From Paraconexibacter algicola (GTDB lineage: Bacteria; Actinomycetota; Thermoleophilia; Solirubrobacterales; Solirubrobacteraceae), in NCBI RefSeq assembly GCF_003044185.1, contig NZ_PYYB01000001.1:2252978-2316977 (forward strand): a stretch of DNA of 64,000 bases, given 5' to 3'. Below are positions 32,252 to 40,027 of this stretch, piece by piece (positions within the stretch are counted from its first letter, which is position 1; the number at the start of each line of letters is the position of its first letter). The notes beneath the pieces are model-generated. The model was not told the DNA's origin, made no database searches, and worked only from the letters and a program-made list of their open reading frames with translations. The position numbers were made by a program, and so were the translations under genes.

Positions 32252-33456
32252 TCGCCCGCCTGCGGCGCGCGCTCGACGCGCGCGCCGAGGCGCTGCGCGC
32301 GCTGTGGGCGATCCCGGCCGGCCGGCTCGCGCTCACCGCCGTCGGGGTGATCGCCGCCGCCACCGCCCTCGGGCTGTTCGTCCTGTGGCCCGGTGACGGC
32401 GCGGTCGCGGGCTCGAGCCCCGGGGCGGACGCGCGCGGCGCGGAGGTGGTGGCGGTCGGCACCGACGGCTGCCGTCCGGAGCTCGGCCCGGGCTGCCGCA
32501 CGCTGCGCATCGAGCTCGACGGGCGCGCGAGCACCGCGACGTTCGCGGGCGACGCGCTGACCCCGCTGCCCGAGCCGGGCGCGCGGATCCGCGTCGTGCC
32601 CGCCGTGCCCGTCGGGGCGGGGGAGGGGGCGACGCCGCCCTGGGTGTTCCTCGACTACGACCGGCGCGCGCCGCTGCTGCTGCTGTCGCTGCTGTTCGCC
32701 GTCGTGATCGTCGTGCTCGCGCGCCGCCGCGGGCTGCTCGCGCTGATCGGCCTGGGGGCGAGCCTCGCGCTGCTCGCGACCTTCGTCGTCCCCGCGATCC
32801 TCGACGGGCGGCCGCCGATCGCGGTCGCGCTCGTCGGGGCGCTGGCGATCCTGCTCGTCACGCTCGCGCTCGCCCACGGCGCCAGCTCGATGACGCTCGC
32901 GGCGATCATCGGCTCGGCCTGCACGCTGGTGCTGACCGCGCTGCTCGCGACGCTCGCGGTCGACGCCGTGCAGCTCACCGGCCTGGTCTCCGAGCAGGCG
33001 TTCGTGCTGCGCGTCGCCTCCGACGGGGAGATCGAGCCGCAGGGGCTGCTGCTCGCCGGCATGGTCATCGGCGCGCTGGGCGTGCTCGACGACGTCACCG
33101 TCAGCCAGGCGTCCGTCGTCGCCGCGTTGCGCCGGGCCGCCCCGTCGATGCCCGCGCGCACCCTCTACGCGGAGGCGCTGCGCGTCGGCCGCGACCACCT
33201 CGCCGCGACGGTCAACACGCTCGCGCTGGCCTACGCGGGGGCGGCGCTGCCGATCCTGCTCGTGTTCTCCACGGTCGGCACGAGCCTCGGCGACGCGGTG
33301 AACCGCGAGATCGTGGCCCAGGAGGTCACGGCGCTGCTCGTCGGCTCGATCGGGCTGGCGTGCGCCGTGCCGCTGACGACCGCGGTCGCGGTCGCGCTCG
33401 CACGGCGCGTGCCGACCGAGCTGCTGGGCGACGCCCACGCAGGGCACGCCCACTGA
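32248..33456 (+). CDS. YibE/F family membrane protein
   Basis: 402 aa from GTG 32248, coupled to the phosphatase stop. One N-terminal membrane helix, an exported beta domain (residues about 55-130; EVVAVGTDGCRPELGPGCRT), then about seven helices: APLLLLSLLFAVVIVVLARR, LIGLGASLALLATFVVPAIL, VALVGALAILLVTLALAHG and onwards. EPQGLLLAGMVIGALGVLDDVTVSQASVV is the diagnostic YibE/F block. The His-rich end (GDAHAGHAH) may bind metal. The family is of uncertain role; transport has been suggested. Confidence 0.88.
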   Translation: MIARLRRALDARAEALRALWAIPAGRLALTAVGVIAAATALGLFVLWPGDGAVAGSSPGADARGAEVVAVGTDGCRPELGPGCRTLRIELDGRASTATFAGDALTPLPEPGARIRVVPAVPVGAGEGATPPWVFLDYDRRAPLLLLSLLFAVVIVVLARRRGLLALIGLGASLALLATFVVPAILDGRPPIAVALVGALAILLVTLALAHGASSMTLAAIIGSACTLVLTALLATLAVDAVQLTGLVSEQAFVLRVASDGEIEPQGLLLAGMVIGALGVLDDVTVSQASVVAALRRAAPSMPARTLYAEALRVGRDHLAATVNTLALAYAGAALPILLVFSTVGTSLGDAVNREIVAQEVTALLVGSIGLACAVPLTTAVAVALARRVPTELLGDAHAGHAH

Positions 33457-33459
33457 CGG

Positions 33460-33648
33460 TCAGCTGCGGCGCCCCCGGCGCTTCTTCTCGCCCTCGGGAC
33501 GCGGCTCGGGCTTGGGGTACTTCGCCCGCTCCTCGGGGGTCATCTGACGGACGGTGAGGGAGCCGCTCTCGATCTGCGCCTCCATCTCCTCGAGCTTCTT
33601 GGCCCGGGCGTCCGCCTGTCGCTGCTGCTGGGGGCTGAGCTTCGTCAT
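33460..33648 (-). CDS. Small basic/acidic helical protein, unknown
   Basis: 62 aa from ATG 33648. QQQRQADARAKKLEEMEAQI is one charged helix, followed by a Pro/Lys-rich tail ending KKRRGRRS. TAGGAT on the minus strand (33664-33659) lies 10 nt before the start. It is convergent with YibE/F 3 bp away. The codon pattern supports coding, but there is no family I can name. It could bind nucleic acid through the basic tail. Confidence 0.55.
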   Translation of the reverse strand: MTKLSPQQQRQADARAKKLEEMEAQIESGSLTVRQMTPEERAKYPKPEPRPEGEKKRRGRRS

Positions 33649-33782
33649 GATCCGCACAATCCTAGCGTGTCGCCGCGGTGACCCCGAACCGCTTTTCGGC
33701 GCGTCGGGCGGCCACCAGGGGTCTTGAGGTGGGTGGACGGACGTCCGATGCACCGTTCACCACTTCTGACGATCAACGGGAC

Positions 33783-33956
33783 ATGCCCCCCGAAGAGCCG
33801 TTCCCCCTCACCCCCGACGAGGAGCTCGCCGCCGACCGGCTGCTCGTCGAGCTGCTCGCCGAGCGCCTCAACACCGTCGACCTCGGAGCCGGTACGGCGG
33901 CCCGCGACGACGCACCGGCGCACGAGCTGCGGCCTCCGGCCGCGGCCGCCGGCTGA
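33783..33956 (+). CDS. Small acidic protein, unknown
   Basis: 57 aa. PLTPDEELAADRLLVELLAERLNTV is a plausible amphipathic helix, and the rest is low complexity. There is no clear ribosome site, so translation is uncertain. It precedes the strong hairpin at 33967-34015. Confidence 0.35.
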   Translation: MPPEEPFPLTPDEELAADRLLVELLAERLNTVDLGAGTAARDDAPAHELRPPAAAAG

Positions 33957-33966
33957 CGACGCACGG

Positions 33967-34015
33967 CGGCGCCGCGCCGGACCGCCTGGGGGCAGGCAGG
34001 TCCGGCGTGGCGCCG
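33967..34015. terminator. Strong bidirectional hairpin terminator
   Basis: CGGCGCCGCGCCGGACC (33967-33983) pairs with GGTCCGGCGTGGCGCCG (33999-34015): 16 of 17 positions are Watson-Crick and the other is a G-T wobble, with a 15-nt loop. It lies between convergent genes. There is no T-tract, as is common in high-GC actinobacteria. Confidence 0.75.
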
Positions 34016-34022
34016 CACGGCG

Positions 34023-34757
34023 TCAGAGCCCGGCGGGATGGCGGCTCGTGAAGCCGCCGCGCCGCCCGATGACCGGGCGCCAGCGGACGCCCTTGCGCCC
34101 GCCGCGGTCCCCGACCGCGCTCGTGTCCAGGCGCAGCCCGGCGACCTCGAGGTACACGTGCCCGCGGTTGGCGTGCACCGACACCCAGCGGCCCGCGCCC
34201 CGGCTGCCCCAGCGCGCCAGCGACCCGCTCACCAGCGGCGCGCGCAGCAGCCCGGTGCGGATCAGCGCGTAGCTCACCGCGCCGCTGCAGTCGTAGCCGC
34301 GGTCCTTCAGCTTCGCGTGGCCGCCGCCCCACTTGTACGGCTTGCCGACGATCTCGTTGGCCGCGGCGATCAGCTGCCGCACGCGCTTCGGGGCGCCGCG
34401 CGGGATCGCCGCCTTCCCGTCCCGGCGCACGTACGCGACCGTCCCGGGGATGGTCTTCGTCGTCGGCACGGGGATCGTCGGCAGCAGCGGCTCGGGCTCG
34501 ACCTCCGGCTCGTCGTCGACCGGCAGGTCGCCGTCGGTGACGCCGGGCAGCGGCAGGTCGTCCAGGCCCGTCCCCGGGTCGCTCTGCGGGGGCGTCACGT
34601 CCTGGACGGGCGCGTCGGGGTCGTCCTCCTCCCACCACGGGATCTCCTCGCTGCCCGGATCGTCGGGCACGTGCCGCTGCGCGGAGGCGACGGCGGCCGG
34701 ACCGAGCAGGCCGAGCAGGAGAACGGCGACGAGCAGCGCGGTTGCGCGAGAGAGCAT
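34023..34757 (-). CDS. Secreted NlpC/P60-like peptidase
   Basis: 244 aa with GAGGA 8-12 nt before the ATG. Signal peptide ALLVAVLLLGLLGPAAVASA. A Pro/Asp-rich linker covers residues 30-100. From about 120: RVRQLIAAANEIVGKPYKWG, then GYDCSGAVSYALIRTG with the presumed catalytic Cys, and later ANRGHVYLEVAGLRLDTS with the presumed His. This is the NlpC/P60 order, so it probably cuts peptidoglycan stem peptides. It lacks SH3 or coiled-coil targeting domains. It ends at the strong hairpin terminator. Confidence 0.78.
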   Translation of the reverse strand: MLSRATALLVAVLLLGLLGPAAVASAQRHVPDDPGSEEIPWWEEDDPDAPVQDVTPPQSDPGTGLDDLPLPGVTDGDLPVDDEPEVEPEPLLPTIPVPTTKTIPGTVAYVRRDGKAAIPRGAPKRVRQLIAAANEIVGKPYKWGGGHAKLKDRGYDCSGAVSYALIRTGLLRAPLVSGSLARWGSRGAGRWVSVHANRGHVYLEVAGLRLDTSAVGDRGGRKGVRWRPVIGRRGGFTSRHPAGL

Positions 34758-34833
34758 GAGGAGGTCCTCGGCACGAGGCGCCCGTGGCTGGAGTCGCGGT
34801 CCAGGCGGCCTGGACGCGTTCTTCGCCCGCGCT

Positions 34834-35709
34834 TCAGGAGATCGAGCGCACCGCGACCGAGAAGGTGGCGGTGTACCGCTCGCCGGGCGCCGCGTGCTGC
34901 AGCCCGACGCCGCTGACGAGCGCGTTCGTCGGCGCGGTCATCGGCTCCCAGGCGAGGAAGTCCTCGCCGCGGGGGGCCCACAGGTGGCCGATCGGGTAGC
35001 CGTCCGCCGCCGCGAACCGCACCCGCAGCTCGCGGCCGCCACCGCGCAGCACGACGTCCCCGTCCCAGCCGTCGTACTCGGCGTCCAGGTCTCGTTCGTC
35101 CAGCGCGCCCGGCGCGATCACGACCGTCTGACGCCGCCCGTCGGGGATCCCGCGGTCGTCCAGCACGAGCTCCCGGCTGACCGGCAGCGTCACCTGCAAG
35201 CCGTCCCGGCGCACGCCGGGCAGCGTGAACAGCGGGTGCCAGCCGAACGCCACCGGCACCGGCGCGTCCCCCGTCGCGGTCAGCACGGTGATCACCTCGA
35301 GGCCGGTGCCGCGCAGCTCGACCGTCACCTCGAGCTCGTGCGGGAACGGGAACACCGCCAGCAGCGCCTCGTCCGCGGTGACGGCGGCACGCAGCCGGTG
35401 CTCGCTGCGCTCCCGCACCGTCCACTCCCGGCCGACGAGCACGCCACCGCCGTCCTTGGGCAGCCCGACGTCCCCGCCCTTGACGGTCGCCGCGTCGAGC
35501 CTCACGTCCCCGTAGCGCAGCCCGTCGAGCCGGTTGGCCCACGGGGCCAGGAGCGGGATCCCGAACGCCGACCCCTTCGCCAGGTACGCGTCGAGGCCGC
35601 CGCGCTGGCCGAGCAGCTCGCCGCCCCGGTGGCGCAGCGAGGCGCCGACCATCCCGTGCTCCGGCAGCCAGGTGGTCTCGAGGTCGCCGCAGCGCAGGGT
35701 GACGGGCAC
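34834..35709 (-). CDS. Aldose 1-epimerase-like protein
   Basis: 291 aa from GTG 35709. ETTWLPEHGMVGASLRHRGG, then FGIPLLAPWANRL, VAFGWHPLFTLPG and LWAPRGEDFLAWEPMTAPTNAL are hallmark blocks of the galactose mutarotase family; His in GWHP and Glu in WEPMT are the usual catalytic pair. It should interconvert alpha and beta anomers of an aldose or sugar phosphate in the cytoplasm. It diverges from the NTF2-like gene with 57 bp between starts. Confidence 0.85.
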   Translation of the reverse strand: MPVTLRCGDLETTWLPEHGMVGASLRHRGGELLGQRGGLDAYLAKGSAFGIPLLAPWANRLDGLRYGDVRLDAATVKGGDVGLPKDGGGVLVGREWTVRERSEHRLRAAVTADEALLAVFPFPHELEVTVELRGTGLEVITVLTATGDAPVPVAFGWHPLFTLPGVRRDGLQVTLPVSRELVLDDRGIPDGRRQTVVIAPGALDERDLDAEYDGWDGDVVLRGGGRELRVRFAAADGYPIGHLWAPRGEDFLAWEPMTAPTNALVSGVGLQHAAPGERYTATFSVAVRSIS

Positions 35710-35751
35710 GCCGCGAGTCTTGCGTACGCGCGCGCAGATCGACAACCCCGG

Positions 35752-35757
35752 TAGCCT
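35752..35757 (+). promoter_or_regulatory. -10 box of the NTF2-like/PP2C operon
   Basis: TAGCCT, 9 nt before the ATG at 35767. Confidence 0.4.
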
Positions 35758-35766
35758 CGATGCAGC

Positions 35767-36159
35767 ATGGGTTGGAGAGCCGACCTCACGCGCGACCTGT
35801 TCCGCGTCTACGAGACCGAGGGCGCGTCCGCCTTCTTCGACCGGGTCCCGGAGGACGTCGTGTGGACGCCGATGGTCCCCGGCCGCAGCTTCGTCGGCCG
35901 CGAGTTCATGGAGTTCCTCCAGGAGGAGGGCCGCCGCGGCGAGGCCCGCGAGCACCAGGTCCTCGAGATCGACGAGCTCGGCGAGCACCACGTGCTCGTC
36001 AGCGGCGCCCTGCAGGTCCGCTCCCGCGACCTGCACGTCGACGTCCAGCCCTGCTGGCTGTTCCGCTTCGCCGATCGCCGGCTGCGCGCCATGACCTCCT
36101 ACCCGACGCGCGGCGCGGCGCTCGCGGCGTTCGACGCCCTCCCGCCCCAGGAGCGATGA
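35767..36159 (+). CDS. NTF2-like (SnoaL) protein
   Basis: 130 aa. RADLTRDLFRVYETEGASAFFDRVPEDVVWTPM-type start (key FFDRV and VVWTP), then GREFMEFLQEEG, VLVSGALQVRS and LFRFADRRLRAMTSYPT follow the cone-shaped NTF2/SnoaL fold. Such proteins bind or isomerise small hydrophobic ligands, or act as sensors. Its stop overlaps the PAS-GAF-PP2C gene by ATGA, so it may supply a ligand signal to that phosphatase. Confidence 0.75.
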   Translation: MGWRADLTRDLFRVYETEGASAFFDRVPEDVVWTPMVPGRSFVGREFMEFLQEEGRRGEAREHQVLEIDELGEHHVLVSGALQVRSRDLHVDVQPCWLFRFADRRLRAMTSYPTRGAALAAFDALPPQER

Positions 36160-38186
36160 GCACGCGGGAGCGGTTCGGCGTCCTCGCCGAGCTCACGACG
36201 ATCTTCACCTGGTCGGGCACGGCCGACGGGCACCTCGAGTTCTGCAACGAGGCGTGGCTCGCGTTCCGTGGACGCACGCTCGAGCAGGAGCTCGGCCTCG
36301 GCTGGATGGAGGGCGTGCACCCCGACGAGGTGCAGCGCGTGCGGGCGCTCGCGCTCGAGGCCTACCGGCGCGAGCTGCCGTTCGACCACGAGTACCGGAT
36401 CCTCGACGCGACCGGCCGCTACCGCTGGATCCTCGACCGCGGCGAGCCCCGCCGGGATGCCGACGGCACCGTCATCGGCTACCACGGCACCGCGCTGTCG
36501 ATCGACGACCGGGTCCGCGCCGAGCAGGCCACCTCGATCCTCTCCGAGGTCGGGCGCCTCGCCGCCGCCGCCGAGCACCCCACCGACGCGCTCGAGGAGA
36601 TCGCCCGCGCGACGATCCCGTGGCTCGGCGACGTCTGCGTCATCGACCTGCTCGACGGGGAGGGCGGCCTGGACCGTGCCGTGCTCGCGCACCGCGACCC
36701 CGAGCGCGAGAAGGTCGCCCGGCGCCTGGCCGGCCCGCAGCAGCACTCGCCGCTGTTCGACGTGCTGCGCGACGGGCAGGCCGTCCTGCTGCGCCACGAC
36801 GCCGAGACGTTCGCCGACGCGGGCGCCCCCGAGGACCGGGAGTCCCGGCTGGGCTTCGCGCTGCGCAGCAGCATCGTCGCTCCGATCAGCGCGCGCGGTC
36901 ATGACCACGGGGTGATGACGTTCGGCTCCCACGAGCCCGACTTCCACGAGGGCACCGACGACCTCGCGCTCGCCGAGGAGGTCGCGCGCCGCGTCGCGCT
37001 GGCGCTCGACCACGCCGCCTCGCTGCAGGCCGCGGTCGCGGCGCGGGAGACGGGGGAGGCCACCCGCGTGGACCTCCAGACCGCCCTGGACCGCGCGAGC
37101 CTGCTCGCCGACATCAGCGGCGTCCTGGAGTCCTCGCTGACGCTCGACCCGACGCTCGACCACGTCGCCGAGCTCGTCGCGGGCCGGCTCGCCGACGCGG
37201 TCGCCATCGACGTCGTCGACCTCGCCGGGCGCACCGCCCGGCGCGGGGCGGCGTCCGTGCTCCCGCACCTGCTCGACCCCGCCCGCGAGGCGGCCCGCGA
37301 CGGCCGGCGGCTGCTGACGCTGCCGCTCGCCCGCTCCGAGCGCGCGCTCGGGGCCATGACGTTCGTCTGGCGGCCCGGCCGCGGGCCGCGCAGCGGCGAC
37401 CTCGCCCTGCTCGACGAGATCGCGCGCCGCGTCGCGCTGGCCGTCGACGCCGCGCTGCTGTTCGCCGACCGCGCCCAGGCCGCCCGCACGCTCCAGGAGT
37501 CGCTGCTGCCCGAGCGGCTGCCGCGGATCCCCGACGTCGCGCTCGCGGTCCGCTACCTGCCCGCCGCCGGCGGCGAGGTCAGCGGCGACTTCTACGACGT
37601 GTTCGCGCTGCCGGACGGCACCTGGCTGCTCGTCGTCGGCGACGTCTGCGGCAAGGGCGTCGAGGCGGCCGCGCTGACCGCCCAGGCCCGCTACACCGTG
37701 CGGGCGCTCGCCCCCTGGCTGATCGACCCGGCGGCGGTGCTGATCGGCCTCAACGCGTCGCTGCGCCAGCAGCGCGACGACGACCGCTTCGTCACGCTCG
37801 CGATCCTGCGCCTGGACCCGCGTGACGGGACGCTCACCCACTCGACCGCGGGGCATCCCTCCCCGTTCGTGCTGCGCGCCGACGGCGTGGAGGTGCTCGA
37901 GCACACGGGGCCGGTCGTGGGCGTGCTCGACGAGATCGAGCCCGAGCAGGGCCGCACGACGCTCGCTCCCGGGGACGTCGTCGCGATCTTCACCGACGGG
38001 ATCACCGAGGCCAGCCGCTCCGCGGTCCGCGGCAGCGCCGGGCTCGCCCAGGACGTGCTGTCCGCCCGCCCCGGCGGGCCGCACGGGGTCACCCGGGCGC
38101 TCGAGGAGATCGCCCGTCTCGCCGCGGCGGGCGCGCCGCGCGACGACGTCGCGATCCTCGCGGCCGCGCTCGACCCGCGCCGCTGA
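36156..38186 (+). CDS. PAS-GAF-GAF-SpoIIE-type PP2C phosphatase
   Basis: 676 aa. A PAS domain (residues about 8-120: TIFTWSGTADGHLEFCNEAW, YRWILDRGEPRRDADG), then GAF units around 130-290 and 315-450 (VDVV and LTLPLARSERALGAMTFVW). The PP2C/SpoIIE domain runs from about 450: LQESLLPERLPRIPDV, GEVSGDFYDVFALPDG (metal Asp), VVGDVCGKGVEAAALTA, HSTAGHPSPFVLR, GDVVAIFTDGITEA and DDVAILAAAL. This is the RsbU/RsbP layout, so it probably dephosphorylates an anti-sigma antagonist. No anti-sigma gene is visible nearby. Confidence 0.92.
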   Translation: MSTRERFGVLAELTTIFTWSGTADGHLEFCNEAWLAFRGRTLEQELGLGWMEGVHPDEVQRVRALALEAYRRELPFDHEYRILDATGRYRWILDRGEPRRDADGTVIGYHGTALSIDDRVRAEQATSILSEVGRLAAAAEHPTDALEEIARATIPWLGDVCVIDLLDGEGGLDRAVLAHRDPEREKVARRLAGPQQHSPLFDVLRDGQAVLLRHDAETFADAGAPEDRESRLGFALRSSIVAPISARGHDHGVMTFGSHEPDFHEGTDDLALAEEVARRVALALDHAASLQAAVAARETGEATRVDLQTALDRASLLADISGVLESSLTLDPTLDHVAELVAGRLADAVAIDVVDLAGRTARRGAASVLPHLLDPAREAARDGRRLLTLPLARSERALGAMTFVWRPGRGPRSGDLALLDEIARRVALAVDAALLFADRAQAARTLQESLLPERLPRIPDVALAVRYLPAAGGEVSGDFYDVFALPDGTWLLVVGDVCGKGVEAAALTAQARYTVRALAPWLIDPAAVLIGLNASLRQQRDDDRFVTLAILRLDPRDGTLTHSTAGHPSPFVLRADGVEVLEHTGPVVGVLDEIEPEQGRTTLAPGDVVAIFTDGITEASRSAVRGSAGLAQDVLSARPGGPHGVTRALEEIARLAAAGAPRDDVAILAAALDPRR

Positions 38187-38230
38187 CCGGGCCGGGCGCA
38201 CGACCGGTCGAGGCGGCGGGCGCCGTGGCG

Positions 38231-38236
38231 TAGCCT
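38231..38236 (+). promoter_or_regulatory. -10 box of small membrane protein gene
   Basis: TAGCCT, 9 nt before the ATG at 38246. Confidence 0.4.
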
Positions 38237-38245
38237 CCGTGGACC

Positions 38246-38440
38246 ATGGCCAACATCACCCGTCGCCAGCGCGAGAAGCGCGCTTACCAGCTGACGCTCG
38301 CCTCGGGCGGCTTCAGCCTCGCCTCCGTCGTGCTGTTCGTCACCTCGCTCGTCGGCGTGACGGGCTTCGGGCTGTTCGTGCTCGCGCTCGTCGGCGCCGC
38401 GCTGTCGGTGCTCGCGCTGCGCCGCACGATGGGCAGCTGA
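38246..38440 (+). CDS. Small two-helix membrane protein
   Basis: 64 aa. A basic N-terminus (MANITRRQREKRAY), then two hydrophobic stretches separated by Gly: FSLASVVLFVTSLVGV and FGLFVLALVGAALSVLAL, ending in RRTMGS. The codon pattern and promoter support a real gene. I do not recognise the family. It ends 6 nt before the convergent RTX-like gene. Confidence 0.6.
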   Translation: MANITRRQREKRAYQLTLASGGFSLASVVLFVTSLVGVTGFGLFVLALVGAALSVLALRRTMGS

Positions 38441-38446
38441 GCCGCC

Positions 38447-39883
38447 CTACTTGCGGCGCAGGACCTTCTTGCGCGACCGCGCGGTGATCTCGCAGTTGCG
38501 CACGCGGTCGGTCGAGTCGACGTAGGCCTTGTCGCGGCCCGGGCCGCAGTCGATCACGTCGGCGCCGCCGCCCATCGCCACGACGATGTCGTCGCCGCGG
38601 CCGCCGTAGATGCGGTCCCCGTGGATGCCGCCGTTGAGCCGGTCGCGCCCGTCGCCGCCACGGAGGATGTCGTGCCCGCGTCCGCCCTCGAGCAGGTCGT
38701 CGCCCGGGCCGCCGTCGAGGCGGTCGTTGCCGGTGCGCCCGTAGAGGAGGTCGTCCCCGAGGCCGCCGAGCAGCAGGTCGTTGCCCGGCTCGCCCTCGAG
38801 GTGGTCGTTGCCGCCGAGCCCCTCGAGGACGTCGTCGCCGCCGCCGCCCAGCAGCAGGTCGGCGCTCGGCAGCAGATCGGTCTCGCGGTCGGTGCCGATG
38901 ATGTGGTCGCGGTTCGGGCCGCCGGGGAGGATGTTCTGCGTCAGCCCGCCCGACAGCGACCCGGAGCTGCCGGCCTGCGGGCCGCCCGTGTCGAAGCCCG
39001 CGTTGCGGGGGCCGAACAGCAGCGGGTCGGTCGGCAGGTCGACCCGCGCCGGGTGGAAGACCGTCTCGCAGTCGACGAGCTCCGCGCGCGACCCGGCCTG
39101 CAGCGTCACGCGGTCGGCTCCCGGGCCGCAGTCGATCCGCAGCGCGTCGGTGGCGAGGATCTCGTCGTCGCCCGTCCCGCCGAGGACGACGTCGCCCTCC
39201 CCGGAGGCGAAGAGGTGGTCGTCGCCGTCCCCGCCGTCGACGAGGTCCGGGGCGCTGCCGCCGTCCAGCCGGTCGGCGCCCGGGCCGCCGTAGAGCTTGT
39301 CGGCGCCGCGCCCGCCGCGCAGGACGTCGTCGCCCTCGCCCCCGAGGATCAGCGGGTCGTCGCCGCGGTGGCCGTCGATGTAGTCGTCGCCCGGGCCGCC
39401 GTCCAGGAGCTTGTCGTTGCCCTGGCCCTGCTCGACCACGAAGTCGTCCCCGAAGCCCGCCCGCAGGACGTCGTCCCCGTCGCCGCCGTCGAGGATGTCG
39501 TTGCCGTGGCCGCCCTCGACGCGGTCGTTTCCGGACCCGCCGTTGAGCCGGTCGGCACCGGAGCTGCCCGACAGCCGGTCGTTGCCGGAGTCCCCGTAGA
39601 GCTCGTCGTCGCCGCGCAGGCCGAACAGCCGGTCGTCGTTGAAGCCGCCCGCGAGCACGTCCGCGAGGTCGGTCCCGTAGAGGAGATCGGGCCGCTCGGA
39701 GCCGGCCGAGACGCGGCCGCCGAGCGCCGGTCCGCCGAGCGCGAGGGCGGGCGCGAGCAGGGCCAGCACGGCCAGCACGACCGCCGTCCCTGACGCCCCT
39801 CTCGAGAACCCCCGACCCACGGGGCGCATGCTCCCACAGCGGAGCGGCCAGGTGAAGCGGTTCTCGTGCGGGATGTCGGGCAT
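38447..39883 (-). CDS. Secreted RTX-like calcium-binding repeat protein
   Basis: 478 aa from ATG 39883 (GGTGAG upstream); the ATG at 39829 gives a cleaner signal peptide (AVVLAVLALLAPALALGGPA). Most of the protein is about twenty hemolysin-type GGxGxDxLx nonapeptide repeats, for example GGSGNDRVEG, GGDGDDVLRA, GGPGDDYIDG and GGRGDDIVVA. A central non-repeat section (about 270-330) divides two beta-roll blocks, and a basic tail ends SRKKVLRRK. Two cysteine-containing spots (RIDCGPGADRV, VIDCGPGRDKA) close the blocks. It is exported by Sec, not type I secretion: no ABC/HlyD genes are adjacent. It likely folds on calcium outside the cell. Confidence 0.82.
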   Translation of the reverse strand: MPDIPHENRFTWPLRCGSMRPVGRGFSRGASGTAVVLAVLALLAPALALGGPALGGRVSAGSERPDLLYGTDLADVLAGGFNDDRLFGLRGDDELYGDSGNDRLSGSSGADRLNGGSGNDRVEGGHGNDILDGGDGDDVLRAGFGDDFVVEQGQGNDKLLDGGPGDDYIDGHRGDDPLILGGEGDDVLRGGRGADKLYGGPGADRLDGGSAPDLVDGGDGDDHLFASGEGDVVLGGTGDDEILATDALRIDCGPGADRVTLQAGSRAELVDCETVFHPARVDLPTDPLLFGPRNAGFDTGGPQAGSSGSLSGGLTQNILPGGPNRDHIIGTDRETDLLPSADLLLGGGGDDVLEGLGGNDHLEGEPGNDLLLGGLGDDLLYGRTGNDRLDGGPGDDLLEGGRGHDILRGGDGRDRLNGGIHGDRIYGGRGDDIVVAMGGGADVIDCGPGRDKAYVDSTDRVRNCEITARSRKKVLRRK

Positions 39884-40012
39884 CGGTCGCTCACCGCTGC
39901 AACGCGGGAGCGCGCCAGAACCGGCGGCAATCCGCGCCAACCGTCGCGGAGGGGGTCCGACGGTCGGGGGAGACCGGGGGTCAGCCCCAGCGCGCGCGGG
40001 CGTCCTCGTCGC

Positions 40013-40018
40013 TAGCGT
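40013..40018 (+). promoter_or_regulatory. -10 box of the desaturase gene
   Basis: TAGCGT, 9 nt before the ATG at 40028. Confidence 0.4.
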
Positions 40019-40027
40019 CCGGCCGCG

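Noticed and set aside
38447-39829. CRISPR-like repeat array
   Set aside because: The regular repeats are codons of the RTX-type nonapeptides, not constant repeats with unique spacers.
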